A stretch of DNA of 13,087 nt from Spirochaetaceae bacterium (GTDB taxonomy: Bacteria; Spirochaetota; Spirochaetia; Treponematales; Breznakiellaceae). Positions 1-6,768 of this stretch are shown piece after piece; position 1 is the stretch's first letter, and every line of letters starts with the position of its first letter. The notes under the pieces were generated by a model. The model saw nothing but the letters and a program-made list of their open reading frames with translations. It ran no database searches and had not been told where the DNA came from. A program made the translations under genes and the position numbers. The DNA lies in NCBI GenBank assembly GCA_031284645.1, contig JAITXS010000027.1, positions 1 through 13,087 on the forward strand, written 5' to 3'.

Positions 1-1
1 C

Positions 2-211
2 GCCGTTAAAAGAAAGTTATGGCATGGATGTAAAACAATTCATGCTGGATTCACTCTCAAAGTGGAAGTGCCGGAAGCAGTAGAAAAAATATACTCCGGA
101 ATACCCGGATTTTATTTGAGCGGTGATCCGGTGCATTTTGCCGCATTCAAGGGTCTGTTAAATGGAGGCTGTGTGCCGGTGTGGAAATTGCAAGTGCGGG
201 GCAAACTTTGA
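2..211 (+). CDS. 3' end of an unidentified protein gene (partial)
   Basis: An open frame enters from the left edge and runs 69 codons to a TGA at 209-211. There is no in-frame ATG, so the start lies outside the window. The visible C-terminus mixes hydrophobic and small residues (it contains YSGIPGFYLSGDPVHF and ends in LQVRGKL), with no signal peptide, membrane segment or catalytic motif I recognise. An open frame this long is not expected often by chance, and the stop is followed by a promoter for the next gene, which fits a real gene end. No function is proposed. Confidence 0.4.
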   Translation, partial: AVKRKLWHGCKTIHAGFTLKVEVPEAVEKIYSGIPGFYLSGDPVHFAAFKGLLNGGCVPVWKLQVRGKL

Positions 212-238
212 AAATAATTGATTATATAAATCCCTCCG

Positions 239-261
239 GTTAATAGAGCGCAGTTAATAGA
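239..261 (+). repeat. Short direct repeat upstream of the hemerythrin promoter
   Basis: GTTAATAGA occurs at 239-247 and again at 253-261, a 14-base offset, about 12 bases upstream of the predicted -35 box. Repeats in this place can be binding sites for a regulator, but the region is AT-rich and two copies of nine bases could be chance. Confidence 0.2.
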
Positions 262-272
262 TCGTGTCCGTG

Positions 273-301
273 TTGATTTTTTACAAAATCGGATATATAC
301 T
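273..301 (+). promoter_or_regulatory. Predicted sigma-70-type promoter of the hemerythrin-lgt unit
   Basis: TTGATT at 273-278 (4 of 6 consensus) and TATACT at 296-301 (5 of 6) are separated by exactly 17 bases. Transcription would start near 308, giving a leader of about 25 bases with the ribosome site AAGGAG at 320-325. The spacer also overlaps the small palindrome GATTTT/AAAATC (275-280 and 285-290), which could be incidental. Confidence 0.55.
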
Positions 302-332
302 GGCAGAATATTAAAACTAAAGGAGTGCCGGT

Positions 333-734
333 ATGGATTATCAATGGAGTGAGAGCCTTGCCACAGGAAACGAACAAATAGACGAACAACACAAACAGTT
401 ATTTGAGGCGATTAACAACCTTATGAAGGCCTGCAGACAGGGACAGGGCGGTGCTGAGCTTAAGAAAAGCATAGATTTTTTAAATGATTATACGATAAAA
501 CATTTCTTTGACGAGCAAGTTATTCAGCAGAAGTATAAATACCCTGATTACGAAAACCATAAAAATATTCACGAGGGTTTTAAAGCTACGGTTCGGGATT
601 TTTCCCATAAATTGATACTCAAGGGGGCTTCGGAAGAGCTTGCAAACGAGGTTCGTACTCAAATCGGTGATTGGCTGGTAAATCATATTAAAACTCAAGA
701 TATACGGCTAGGCATCTTTATTAAAGGAAAATAA
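333..734 (+). CDS. Bacteriohemerythrin (hemerythrin-like O2-binding protein)
   Basis: A 133-residue single-domain, soluble, cytoplasmic protein of the hemerythrin family, a four-helix bundle that binds O2 at a non-haem di-iron centre. All seven expected iron ligands are present with canonical spacing: His20 (in IDEQHKQLF), His57, Glu61, His76, His80, His118 and Asp123. Length matches the bacterial family. The start is supported by AAGGAG seven bases upstream of the ATG. No signal peptide or fused signalling domain is present, so this is the stand-alone form, which elsewhere carries, stores or scavenges O2. In a presumed anaerobic or microaerophilic spirochaete an O2-sensing or O2-buffering role is likely but inferred. 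The lgt gene follows after 8 bases, so the two are probably cotranscribed. Confidence 0.93.
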   Translation: MDYQWSESLATGNEQIDEQHKQLFEAINNLMKACRQGQGGAELKKSIDFLNDYTIKHFFDEQVIQQKYKYPDYENHKNIHEGFKATVRDFSHKLILKGASEELANEVRTQIGDWLVNHIKTQDIRLGIFIKGK

Positions 735-742
735 TTTTTTAT

Positions 743-1810
743 ATGCCCCTTTCGATTCAGTTTCCATCCTTTATTTCGCCGGAAATTATTCCCGGCCTGC
801 CGTTCCGCTGGTACGGCCTGATGTATGTCTTTGCTTTTGCGACCGCATATTTTTTGTACCGCAGGCAAGTCCGTTCCCGCCATTTCCCGATGGACGAAGA
901 AACTCTTTCGAGTATGTTTTTTTGGTGTATTCTTTCATTGCTTTTGGGTGCCCGGATTTTTTCGACCTTTGTCTACGAAAATCCCGCAACAAATATTTAT
1001 TTACGAGAGCCCTGGCTGATTTTTTGGCCGTTTAGAAACGGGCAATTTACCGGCTTGGAGGGAATGAGTTATCACGGCGGTGTACTCGGTTGTCTTATCT
1101 GTATTATTGTTTGGTCAAAACGCAAGCATTATGATTTACGTGAAATCGGCGATATGTTTGCCTGTGCAATTCCTCTTGGTTACACGTTTGGGAGGCTGGG
1201 TAATTTTTTTAATCAGGAACTTTACGGCCGAGTAACAGACAGTCCTTTGGGGATGATATTTCCCAAAGCAAACGAATTATTCAATCCGTCTCTTGATTGG
1301 GTGCGTGAGCTTGCCGAAAAAACCGGTGTTCCTATTCCGGGCGATCCCCGTATACTGATAAACCTGCCCCGTTATCCGACCCAGCTTTTTGAGGCCTTTT
1401 TTGAGGGCATTGTGCTCTGGTTTGTTTTGTGGATGCTGCGGAAACGTAATCCGTATAAAGGTTTTTTATTCGGCGCTTATGTTTTCGGATACAGTATAAT
1501 CCGTTTTATTATCGAATATTTTCGTGAACCTGATACGGATATCGGGTACCGTATTCAGCTTGGACGTTCGGTAACTCTGAGTGAAATCGGATACCTCCAT
1601 CCGCTTTTGAGTTTTTCCACCGGTCAAATTCTTTCTTTGTTGATGATTTTAGCTGCCCTCATCTGGTGGATTATAGCGGCAAAACTGCCTGACAGCCAAT
1701 TTGTGTATGATTATTCCCAAAAGGATGAAAACTCCGGCACCGGAAGTCCGTGCGAAGATAAAAAATCAAAAAAAAATACACGGCGGAATTTAAGGAAAAA
1801 ACTCCGGTAG
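743..1810 (+). CDS. lgt: Prolipoprotein diacylglyceryl transferase (Lgt)
   Basis: Lgt is the inner-membrane enzyme that transfers diacylglycerol from phosphatidylglycerol to the lipobox cysteine of prolipoproteins, the first step of lipoprotein maturation. At 355 residues it is longer than the roughly 290 of E. coli. Family landmarks appear in order: RWYGL (22-26), the HGG motif with His111, the signature GRLGNFFNQELYGR (150-163) with Arg151, Asn154, Asn157 and Glu159, YPTQLFEA (211-218), and RFIIEYFREPD (254-264) with Arg254 and Glu258. Several hydrophobic segments fit a polytopic membrane protein. The C-terminal 40 residues are a hydrophilic, Lys/Arg-rich tail not needed by the family. The ATG lies 8 bases after the hemerythrin stop; the only Shine-Dalgarno-like stretch (AAAGGA) is inside that gene and rather far, suggesting coupling. 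A lipoprotein substrate candidate, the Slt-like enzyme, is in this window. Confidence 0.96.
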   Translation: MPLSIQFPSFISPEIIPGLPFRWYGLMYVFAFATAYFLYRRQVRSRHFPMDEETLSSMFFWCILSLLLGARIFSTFVYENPATNIYLREPWLIFWPFRNGQFTGLEGMSYHGGVLGCLICIIVWSKRKHYDLREIGDMFACAIPLGYTFGRLGNFFNQELYGRVTDSPLGMIFPKANELFNPSLDWVRELAEKTGVPIPGDPRILINLPRYPTQLFEAFFEGIVLWFVLWMLRKRNPYKGFLFGAYVFGYSIIRFIIEYFREPDTDIGYRIQLGRSVTLSEIGYLHPLLSFSTGQILSLLMILAALIWWIIAAKLPDSQFVYDYSQKDENSGTGSPCEDKKSKKNTRRNLRKKLR

Positions 1811-1905
1811 AGGCTCCGATTCTGCCCTGTTTAATCCGGAAATTCCTGAATTGAAACTTTTTATTATGACATGATAGGGAGAAGAATAATATTTCTTTAT
1901 AAATT

Positions 1906-3390
1906 ATGAAGCTAAACCAAAAATTTACCAATCTTAATGAGTTGTTCCCCGCTGATTTTAACGAAGAAGAAAAAGCACGGGCGCGGACTTTATTTTTAAA
2001 GTTACTTTCAAAAAAAGCACACCATTTCTATGGCGGGAAAATGCAGACTATCCCCAAATGTTCGCTCAATAGTTTTGATTGGTTTAATGTCTGGTACACG
2101 CCCGGGGTTTCTGCCATTTCCACGGCGATCCGTGAAAACAACGACAGTTCATTCGCGTTTTCCAATCGCGGGAATCTCGTTGCCGTTGTCTCGGACTCAA
2201 CCCGAGTGCTCGGTGACGGTGACTGCACGGCACCCGGAGGACTTGGCGTTATGGAAGGCAAGGCAATGCTGATGAAATATCTTGGAGCTGTTGATGCTGT
2301 TTCCCTGTGTATTGATTCACGGAATAAAGACGGACAACACGATCCACAAAAAATTATCGAATTTGTTAAAATGGTTCAGAGTTCTTTCGGTGCGATCAAT
2401 CTTGAAGATATAAGTCAGCCAAATTGTTTTCCGGTTCTGGACGAACTTAGGGAGAGCTGCGATATTCCTGTCTGGCATGACGATGCCCAAGGGACGGCCT
2501 GTGTGACTCTTGCCGGACTCATTAACGCACTAAAACTGGCTGGTAAAAAAATTGATGAGGTAAAAATCGTGCTTCTTGGTGCGGGTGCGGCAAACACGAC
2601 GATTGCCCGCCTTATCCTTGCCGCCGGCGGGGATAAAAAGCGACTGACGGTATTTGACTCAAAAGGGAATCTGCACGCAGGCCGACGGGATATCGAAGCG
2701 GATACGCGTGAATACCGAAAATGGGAACTCTGCCGGATGAGCGATCCCGATACAGGAGAACTGTCCATAGCAGATGCGATGAAAGGTGCGGATGTGCTTA
2801 TTGCGCTTTCCAAGCCCGGGCCCGATACGGTAAAACGGGAATGGATTCGTTCAATGGCACCGCGTTCCATTGTTTTTTGTTGTGCGAATCCGGTTCCGGA
2901 GATCTGGCCGTACGCAGCAAAAGAGGAAGGTGCTTTTATTGTGGCAACCGGACGCGGCGATTTTCCCAATCAGGTGAATAATTCGGTTTGTTTCCCCGGG
3001 ATACTCAAAGGTGCGCTTCTTGTGCGGGCAAAAAAAATCAGCGATGGTATGATTTTAGCCTGTGCCCACTCTATCGCTTTATTTTCTGAAAAAAGGGGCA
3101 TTACGCCGGATAATATTATCGCCACTATGGAAGAATCCGATCTCTTCCCGCAAGAGGCGGCTGATGTTGCTATGCAGGCGATAGAAGAAGGTCTTGCCCG
3201 TGTTACAATGAGTCGGGAAGAAGTATACGGTAAAGCGCGGGATGATATTGAGGCTGTTCACCGGCTTAGCGCTGATATGCAAAAACTCGGGCACATAAAA
3301 GCCTTCCCCCCCGAGATTATCAACGAGACGCTCCGTACAGCCATAAAAAGCGTCCGCGCACTTGATTCCACGCAGCAATTATTGTTTTAA
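1906..3390 (+). CDS. Malic enzyme, NAD-type (divergent)
   Basis: A 494-residue cytosolic malic enzyme, oxidatively decarboxylating malate to pyruvate and CO2. It has the catalytic Tyr64 in YTPGV, Lys119 in VMEGKAML, and metal ligands Glu167-Asp168 (NLEDI) and Asp192-Asp193 (HDDAQGTA). The Rossmann nucleotide site is LLGAGAAN (223-230), followed by ANPVPEI (327-333) and TGRGDFPNQVNN (348-359). Asp251 at the end of the second Rossmann strand suggests NAD rather than NADP, by analogy. The usual LGLGDIG stretch reads LGDGDCTAPGG (102-112), and the usual HDDQHGTA reads HDDAQGTA, so it belongs to a divergent branch. It is the first ATG after an in-frame TAA at 1900-1902. AGGGAGAAG lies about 20 bases upstream, too far to be a good ribosome site. 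The 95-base gap to lgt holds no clear promoter or terminator. Confidence 0.9.
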   Translation: MKLNQKFTNLNELFPADFNEEEKARARTLFLKLLSKKAHHFYGGKMQTIPKCSLNSFDWFNVWYTPGVSAISTAIRENNDSSFAFSNRGNLVAVVSDSTRVLGDGDCTAPGGLGVMEGKAMLMKYLGAVDAVSLCIDSRNKDGQHDPQKIIEFVKMVQSSFGAINLEDISQPNCFPVLDELRESCDIPVWHDDAQGTACVTLAGLINALKLAGKKIDEVKIVLLGAGAANTTIARLILAAGGDKKRLTVFDSKGNLHAGRRDIEADTREYRKWELCRMSDPDTGELSIADAMKGADVLIALSKPGPDTVKREWIRSMAPRSIVFCCANPVPEIWPYAAKEEGAFIVATGRGDFPNQVNNSVCFPGILKGALLVRAKKISDGMILACAHSIALFSEKRGITPDNIIATMEESDLFPQEAADVAMQAIEEGLARVTMSREEVYGKARDDIEAVHRLSADMQKLGHIKAFPPEIINETLRTAIKSVRALDSTQQLLF

Positions 3391-3474
3391 AAGCATTGTA
3401 ATAGCCATTTACATTTTGAAATGCATCAAATCAGTGGGCCTCTTGCCCCAAACGGCTGCATGGCTCAAGCAAGC

Positions 3475-4704
3475 CTAGCGTGCAAGTTTTTCCAAAAGCA
3501 GTGGTTTGAATTTCTTTACAGATTCAAAGTTACCGTCAAGCGCAAGAGCTGATTCACAGTCGGAAAGCGCGGCCGGATAGTCGTTTATATGGTAGTAGGC
3601 CTGTGCCCGACGAAAAAGACAATACTTTTGGTGTGGATTTATTTCCAATGAGCGGCTAAATGCCTCTATTGCTGTAAAATAATCTTTAAGGCAGGAATAT
3701 ACCACCCCCATATAATAGGCACAGGCATAAACTGTCGGATCTCTTTTAAGCGCTTCTTTAAAATCACTAATGGACTCTTCATATTTTGATTGTGCAAAGT
3801 TTGCCATTCCCCGGTGTTTATAAATTACCGCTTTGACTTTTTCGTCAATCTCACGTGAAAGAATTTTTGAATAAAAAGACTCGGCTTGCTCAAAAAAGCC
3901 TTTGTTATGTGCAAAAAGTGCGTTTAAAAGGAGATCGTCTACCGAACCCTGGTCAAGCGGTCGTACCGGATAGACGCTCTCTTTTTTCTTTTCCTCGTTT
4001 TCAACAAGAAAGGAGTCCATTGAATCTTCAATTTTCTGATAAAAATTGGTTCTTCGTTTTTCCAGTTGAATGTTAAGCTGCCGTTGATGGGTACGGAATT
4101 CCTGAAAAATCGTATCGGCAAGTGAAAGGCTCGCGTTAATTGCCGCTAATTTCCGCTTCATGGGTCCACCAAACGGGGTAAATTCCGCTTTATAGACAAA
4201 TTCATGTTCCACTTCCGCCCATGCTTCCTGTAAAATCGTTCGAATTTGAATCTCGGCTACTTCCCCGGAAAAATCACATTCACCGGGTTTTGGGTATTTT
4301 TCGCAGATAGAATTCGGGATACGCACCAGAATATGATGGGATTCATAACCGAATTCTTTAAACGAATACCCATCGCCTTTTTTTTCCACTTCAAGAACGG
4401 TGAATGTTTCCCGAATGACTTCCTCAGCGGCATTGATATCCTCAAGAAAGGGACAAATAATACGCACACCGATTTCATCAGGAATTTTTACGATACCGCT
4501 TTGGCTTTCCCGCATATACCGTAAGTACTTTTTATAAAAACTTTTAAAACTTTTTACTCTGCTTTTTATGGTCAGATTTGACGGTAACCCGGACAAGGAT
4601 TTTTCCAGAAATTTTTCTAATTCCTTACTTATCTTGACCCGCCACTCATAGTTGGCTTGGTAATCGCTCTGTAAGACAGATTGATCCGGAATAATATTTT
4701 TCAT
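3475..4704 (-). CDS. RelA/SpoT-type alarmone synthetase domain fused to C-terminal TPR repeats
   Basis: A 409-residue soluble protein in two parts. Residues 45-175 form a RelA/SpoT nucleotidyltransferase domain, which in relatives makes (p)ppGpp from ATP and GTP or GDP. Visible motifs are SRVKSFKSFYKK (48-59, basic ATP-site residues), DEIGVRI (76-82) with Asp76 as metal ligand, GYESHH (119-124) with the G-loop Tyr120, and EIQIRT...WAEVEHEFVYK (151-172) with Glu151 as the second metal position. No HD hydrolase, TGS or ACT domain is present, so this is a small-alarmone-synthetase type, predicted synthetase only. After a helical linker, residues about 258-392 contain four TPR units, with repeats ending near RDP, INP and ALD. 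TPRs normally bind proteins, so partner-controlled activity is inferred. The gene follows flaA on the same strand beyond two hairpins; no clear ribosome site precedes the ATG. A tRNA-modifying toxin relative is possible, but no antitoxin-like neighbour is seen. Confidence 0.85.
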   Translation of the reverse strand: MKNIIPDQSVLQSDYQANYEWRVKISKELEKFLEKSLSGLPSNLTIKSRVKSFKSFYKKYLRYMRESQSGIVKIPDEIGVRIICPFLEDINAAEEVIRETFTVLEVEKKGDGYSFKEFGYESHHILVRIPNSICEKYPKPGECDFSGEVAEIQIRTILQEAWAEVEHEFVYKAEFTPFGGPMKRKLAAINASLSLADTIFQEFRTHQRQLNIQLEKRRTNFYQKIEDSMDSFLVENEEKKKESVYPVRPLDQGSVDDLLLNALFAHNKGFFEQAESFYSKILSREIDEKVKAVIYKHRGMANFAQSKYEESISDFKEALKRDPTVYACAYYMGVVYSCLKDYFTAIEAFSRSLEINPHQKYCLFRRAQAYYHINDYPAALSDCESALALDGNFESVKKFKPLLLEKLAR

Positions 4705-4736
4705 TGATGGATATCAGAATTTTATATAAAATTACA

Positions 4737-4777
4737 AGAGTGGCGCTTCCCTATTTTATTTTGGAAACGCCGCCTCT
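4737..4777 (-). terminator. Second, imperfect hairpin between flaA and the alarmone synthetase gene
   Basis: The arms AGAG-GGCG-TTCC (4737-4750) and GGAA-CGCC-CTCT (4763-4777) pair over 12 base pairs, interrupted by a C/A mismatch and a bulge, with a 12-base AT-rich loop. On the minus strand it is followed by TGTAATTTTAT, a modest T-rich tail. With the hairpin just before it, it may stop or attenuate flaA transcripts or protect their 3' end. Its exact role is inferred. Confidence 0.45.
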
Positions 4778-4783
4778 TGCTTT

Positions 4784-4806
4784 GCTCCTGGCCGAGGGCC
4801 AAGAGC
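4784..4806 (-). terminator. Strong hairpin downstream of flaA
   Basis: GCTCCTGGCC (4784-4793) and GGCCAAGAGC (4797-4806) form a ten-pair stem (one G-T wobble) closed by a three-base loop, starting 30 bases after the flaA stop. On the minus strand it lacks a following T-run, so it may be a processing or 3'-stabilising hairpin as much as an intrinsic terminator. On the plus strand, AGAGC (4802-4806) can instead pair with GCTCT (4817-4821), followed by a T-run at 4823-4828. That would end transcription running antisense into flaA. Confidence 0.5.
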
Positions 4807-4835
4807 TTGTTTGATTGCTCTCTTTTTTATCTTAA

Positions 4836-5900
4836 CTATTGAGTCGCGCCGCCCTGAGCGTTGCCACCGCCTTGCTGATCAGCCATCGGATCAACAAACT
4901 GGGCCTCCGGAGCTTTTCGTGCTCCGTCAAGGTACCGAACTACCAACTCTTTACCAAAGTTTTTGGCCTCGAGTTTTGCACGATTTGCTTCACGATTATT
5001 GATAATATCCCATGTCGCTTCATCGTCAATATCACGCTCGGGTGTAAGTTGGGCTTTATCATAAATAATACGAACTTCTTTAAAATAAGCAACGAAATCA
5101 CTGCCAACGAGTTCTGTATCACCGGCGTCTCTCTGAATCAAAAATCCACCGAACCTGATATAAGGAGCATAAACCGGGTAGAGCGGATAAATTCTCACGG
5201 CCCGATTACGGACATCACTGACATATTGAAGGTTATCCCAACGGAGCTGCTGCCATCCATCGTAGTTCAAAGCGCCCATATTAACAATCTTTTCCTCTCC
5301 GCTCCCGTTAATAAGGATGATCGAAAGAGTACACGGGAAATTCAAGCCGTACGCTTCTACCGCGACTGCCTTGATGGGGCCGACATTTTTTACAACGCCG
5401 TATCCGCTTTCAAACCGGGAAGTGCCGCTGGTCAAATTGGGTTTTTCTGCGGGAGCCGATAAATCCCCGCCATCACTTACTTCATCAAAGTTGTACGCCG
5501 GAATATCAAATGGGGGAACGATTTTCGCCCATGCATTGTAATTTCCCAAGGGAAAATGTACCCGCACGCCCATTACATTGGTAAACTGCTTTGACACGGC
5601 TACTTTAGCCGAACTCAAATTGTCATTGGTAACAGATTGAGATGACTGAGCGAGTCTAACCAGCCAGTTAGGAATAGCAAGAGATGTTTTCATAACTCGT
5701 TTCTGATCAGGCGTATAATTGGTACCTGCATTACTGCTAAAATCCATCAGGGTTTGCTTGTTTTGAGGAAGAATACCCTGATCCTCTTGACCTTCCAAGA
5801 TGTCAGGCGTGAGTTTTGAAAAGTCTATTAAGACTGACTCATCGGCAAACGCCATGCTTGCCGCAACGATAACGCCGACAAATAATAAAATCCGCTTCAT
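4836..5900 (-). CDS. flaA: Flagellar filament outer layer (sheath) protein FlaA
   Basis: FlaA is the protein that coats the FlaB core of spirochaete periplasmic flagella and affects filament stiffness and helical shape. It is exported to the periplasm. The 354-residue length is close to that of treponemal FlaA. Residues 1-19 are a classic signal peptide (MKRILLF..., cleavage after AFA before DES). The mature part has the features I associate with the family: a Trp/Tyr/Gly-rich beta-type region, LNFPCTLSIILING and KEVRIIYDKA, and a low-complexity Gly/Gln-rich tail. AAAGGAG is seven bases before the ATG, an optimal site, and a consensus promoter lies upstream, so strong, housekeeping-sigma expression is expected. 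It is the third gene after the amidase and GerMN genes on this strand. Confidence 0.95.
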   Translation of the reverse strand: MKRILLFVGVIVAASMAFADESVLIDFSKLTPDILEGQEDQGILPQNKQTLMDFSSNAGTNYTPDQKRVMKTSLAIPNWLVRLAQSSQSVTNDNLSSAKVAVSKQFTNVMGVRVHFPLGNYNAWAKIVPPFDIPAYNFDEVSDGGDLSAPAEKPNLTSGTSRFESGYGVVKNVGPIKAVAVEAYGLNFPCTLSIILINGSGEEKIVNMGALNYDGWQQLRWDNLQYVSDVRNRAVRIYPLYPVYAPYIRFGGFLIQRDAGDTELVGSDFVAYFKEVRIIYDKAQLTPERDIDDEATWDIINNREANRAKLEAKNFGKELVVRYLDGARKAPEAQFVDPMADQQGGGNAQGGATQ

Positions 5901-5906
5901 TTATGG

Positions 5907-5913
5907 CTCCTTT
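5907..5913 (-). promoter_or_regulatory. Strong ribosome binding site of flaA
   Basis: The minus strand reads AAAGGAG here, six bases from the ATG at 5898-5900. Among the minus-strand genes in this window it is the best ribosome site, which fits an abundant structural protein and fixes the flaA start. Confidence 0.85.
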
Positions 5914-5962
5914 CCATTTGGACTAAAATTGCACTAAAATTTATAATAAACCGATTTCGCTT

Positions 5963-5991
5963 ATTATATGATACAAAAAAAAACATGTCAA
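5963..5991 (-). promoter_or_regulatory. Perfect-consensus sigma-70 promoter of flaA
   Basis: On the minus strand TTGACA (5986-5991) and TATAAT (5963-5968) are separated by exactly 17 bases, a perfect match to the housekeeping consensus. The spacer contains a ten-base T-run. Transcription would begin near 5956, giving a leader of about 55 bases. No sigma-28-type (flagellar late gene) element is needed to explain flaA expression, consistent with what is known of spirochaete flaA genes versus flaB. Confidence 0.88.
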
Positions 5992-5998
5992 CTCCTGT

Positions 5999-6025
5999 TG
6001 ATAATCTCTTTTTGGAAGATTATCA
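5999..6025. promoter_or_regulatory. Perfect nine-pair inverted repeat upstream of the flaA -35 box
   Basis: TGATAATCT (5999-6007) and AGATTATCA (6017-6025) are exact reverse complements with a nine-base spacer. The near end is seven bases from the -35 box. It is AT-rich and not directly followed by a T-run on either strand, so it looks more like a two-fold operator than a terminator. The regulator is unknown. Confidence 0.45.
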
Positions 6026-6176
6026 TCGGGATCCGGTTGCACCACAAACAGCAGGGTCTCTGACAGGGGAATACATTTTTGCCAAGAGGATATCTCTTTG
6101 TTCATAAACGTAAGTCCTTGTCCTGTTTTCCCCGCCGCTGCTCTTTCAGAACGCACCTTGCAGGAGCGCTACGGAG

Positions 6177-6196
6177 GTTCCGCCCCCGCACGGAAC
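6177..6196 (-). terminator. Weak GC-rich hairpin just after the GerMN-like gene
   Basis: GTTCCG (6177-6182) and CGGAAC (6191-6196) are exact complements around an eight-base C-rich loop, 15 bases past the stop. There is no T-run after it on the minus strand, so intrinsic termination is doubtful. It may mark the end of the amidase-GerMN transcript. Confidence 0.25.
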
Positions 6197-6210
6197 GATC
6201 CCCCCTTCCC

Positions 6211-6768
6211 CTACGGTTCTATTTTTACTTCCCTGCCCGCTATAAAAAAATATATCTCGTGAACGGAAAGAAAATTCCGCCGTAAATCCCGGCTTATACT
6301 CCGGAGGCTTTCCTGTATGTCCGCGCGAGGCATATAAAGCGGCCCGATGGGTATGGCTGCTTCTTCTGAAAGTCCTATAACGGCTCGTCCGTCCCGATAG
6401 AAAAAGGTTTCAAGCCGCGTCCCTCTGTCAAGGAGGGCAGCGGTATCAGGATACTCAGGCCCCAGTAGAATCTCTTCGACAAAGGCGTGTATATCCTTTT
6501 CCTCGTTCCATTTCCACGAAATAAAGCGTTCTTCAATCAGCGGCTCCCTGTTTTCTTCCGCATAAAACGTAATGGTCCGACGGGAAAGCCCTGAAATAAA
6601 GAAATCACCTATTACGATTATCGTCACAATTCCCATACAAATAATACAAAAAAAAGCTTGTTTTACTATATATCTGAAATGCCGGATTCTCCGGGCCGCA
6701 ACTGCAAGCTGTTTTATCAAGGTTTGTCTTTCTACTTGTAAAATATGAAGGATTACAGGAAAGTTCAT
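6211..6768 (-). CDS. Membrane-anchored GerMN-like domain protein
   Basis: A 185-residue protein with a basic N-terminus (about 36 residues, several Arg/Lys), one hydrophobic segment at about 37-59 (IVTIIVIGDFF inside it), and an outside domain at about 65-183. The domain has the GerMN pattern: ITFYAEE with a following Glu/Arg stretch, a helix ending LLGPEYP (101-107), GTRLETFFYRDGRAVIGLS (116-134), and a last strand EIYFFIAGRE. GerMN domains occur in sporulation protein GerM and in wall-associated lipoproteins; their biochemical role is unclear. The ATG overlaps the amidase stop as ATGA (6765-6768), so the two are translationally coupled. As far as I recall, a hypothetical gene occupies this place in T. 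pallidum. A periplasmic partner of the amidase is an inference from position. Confidence 0.7.
   Translation of the reverse strand: MNFPVILHILQVERQTLIKQLAVAARRIRHFRYIVKQAFFCIICMGIVTIIVIGDFFISGLSRRTITFYAEENREPLIEERFISWKWNEEKDIHAFVEEILLGPEYPDTAALLDRGTRLETFFYRDGRAVIGLSEEAAIPIGPLYMPRADIQESLRSISRDLRRNFLSVHEIYFFIAGREVKIEP

Larger units (their letters stand above)
5901..6210. other. 310-base intergenic control region between the GerMN-like gene and flaA
   Basis: No convincing gene is present. Reading toward flaA it holds a small GC-rich hairpin near the GerMN gene end (6177-6196), a nine-pair palindrome (5999-6025), a consensus promoter (5963-5991), an AT-rich leader and the flaA ribosome site. An open frame of 71 codons at 5941-6156 (-) covers the promoter, has no family features and is not called. 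Confidence 0.7.

Noticed and set aside
2415..2969. Open frame of 184 codons on the minus strand
   Set aside because: It is antisense to the catalytic core of the malic enzyme and has the Ser/Arg/Pro-rich look of an opposite-strand shadow.
3391..3474. Possible terminator between the malic enzyme and the convergent alarmone synthetase gene
   Set aside because: Only four-pair stems (GGGC/GCCC and GGCT/AGCC) without T-runs are found; not enough to call.
4839..5462. Open frame of 207 codons on the plus strand
   Set aside because: It lies entirely antisense to flaA, whose identity is secure; no promoter, ribosome site or family motif supports it.
5941..6156. Open frame of 71 codons on the minus strand between the GerMN-like gene and flaA
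   Set aside because: It spans the palindrome and the consensus flaA promoter, its composition resembles no family, and its only start has no ribosome site.
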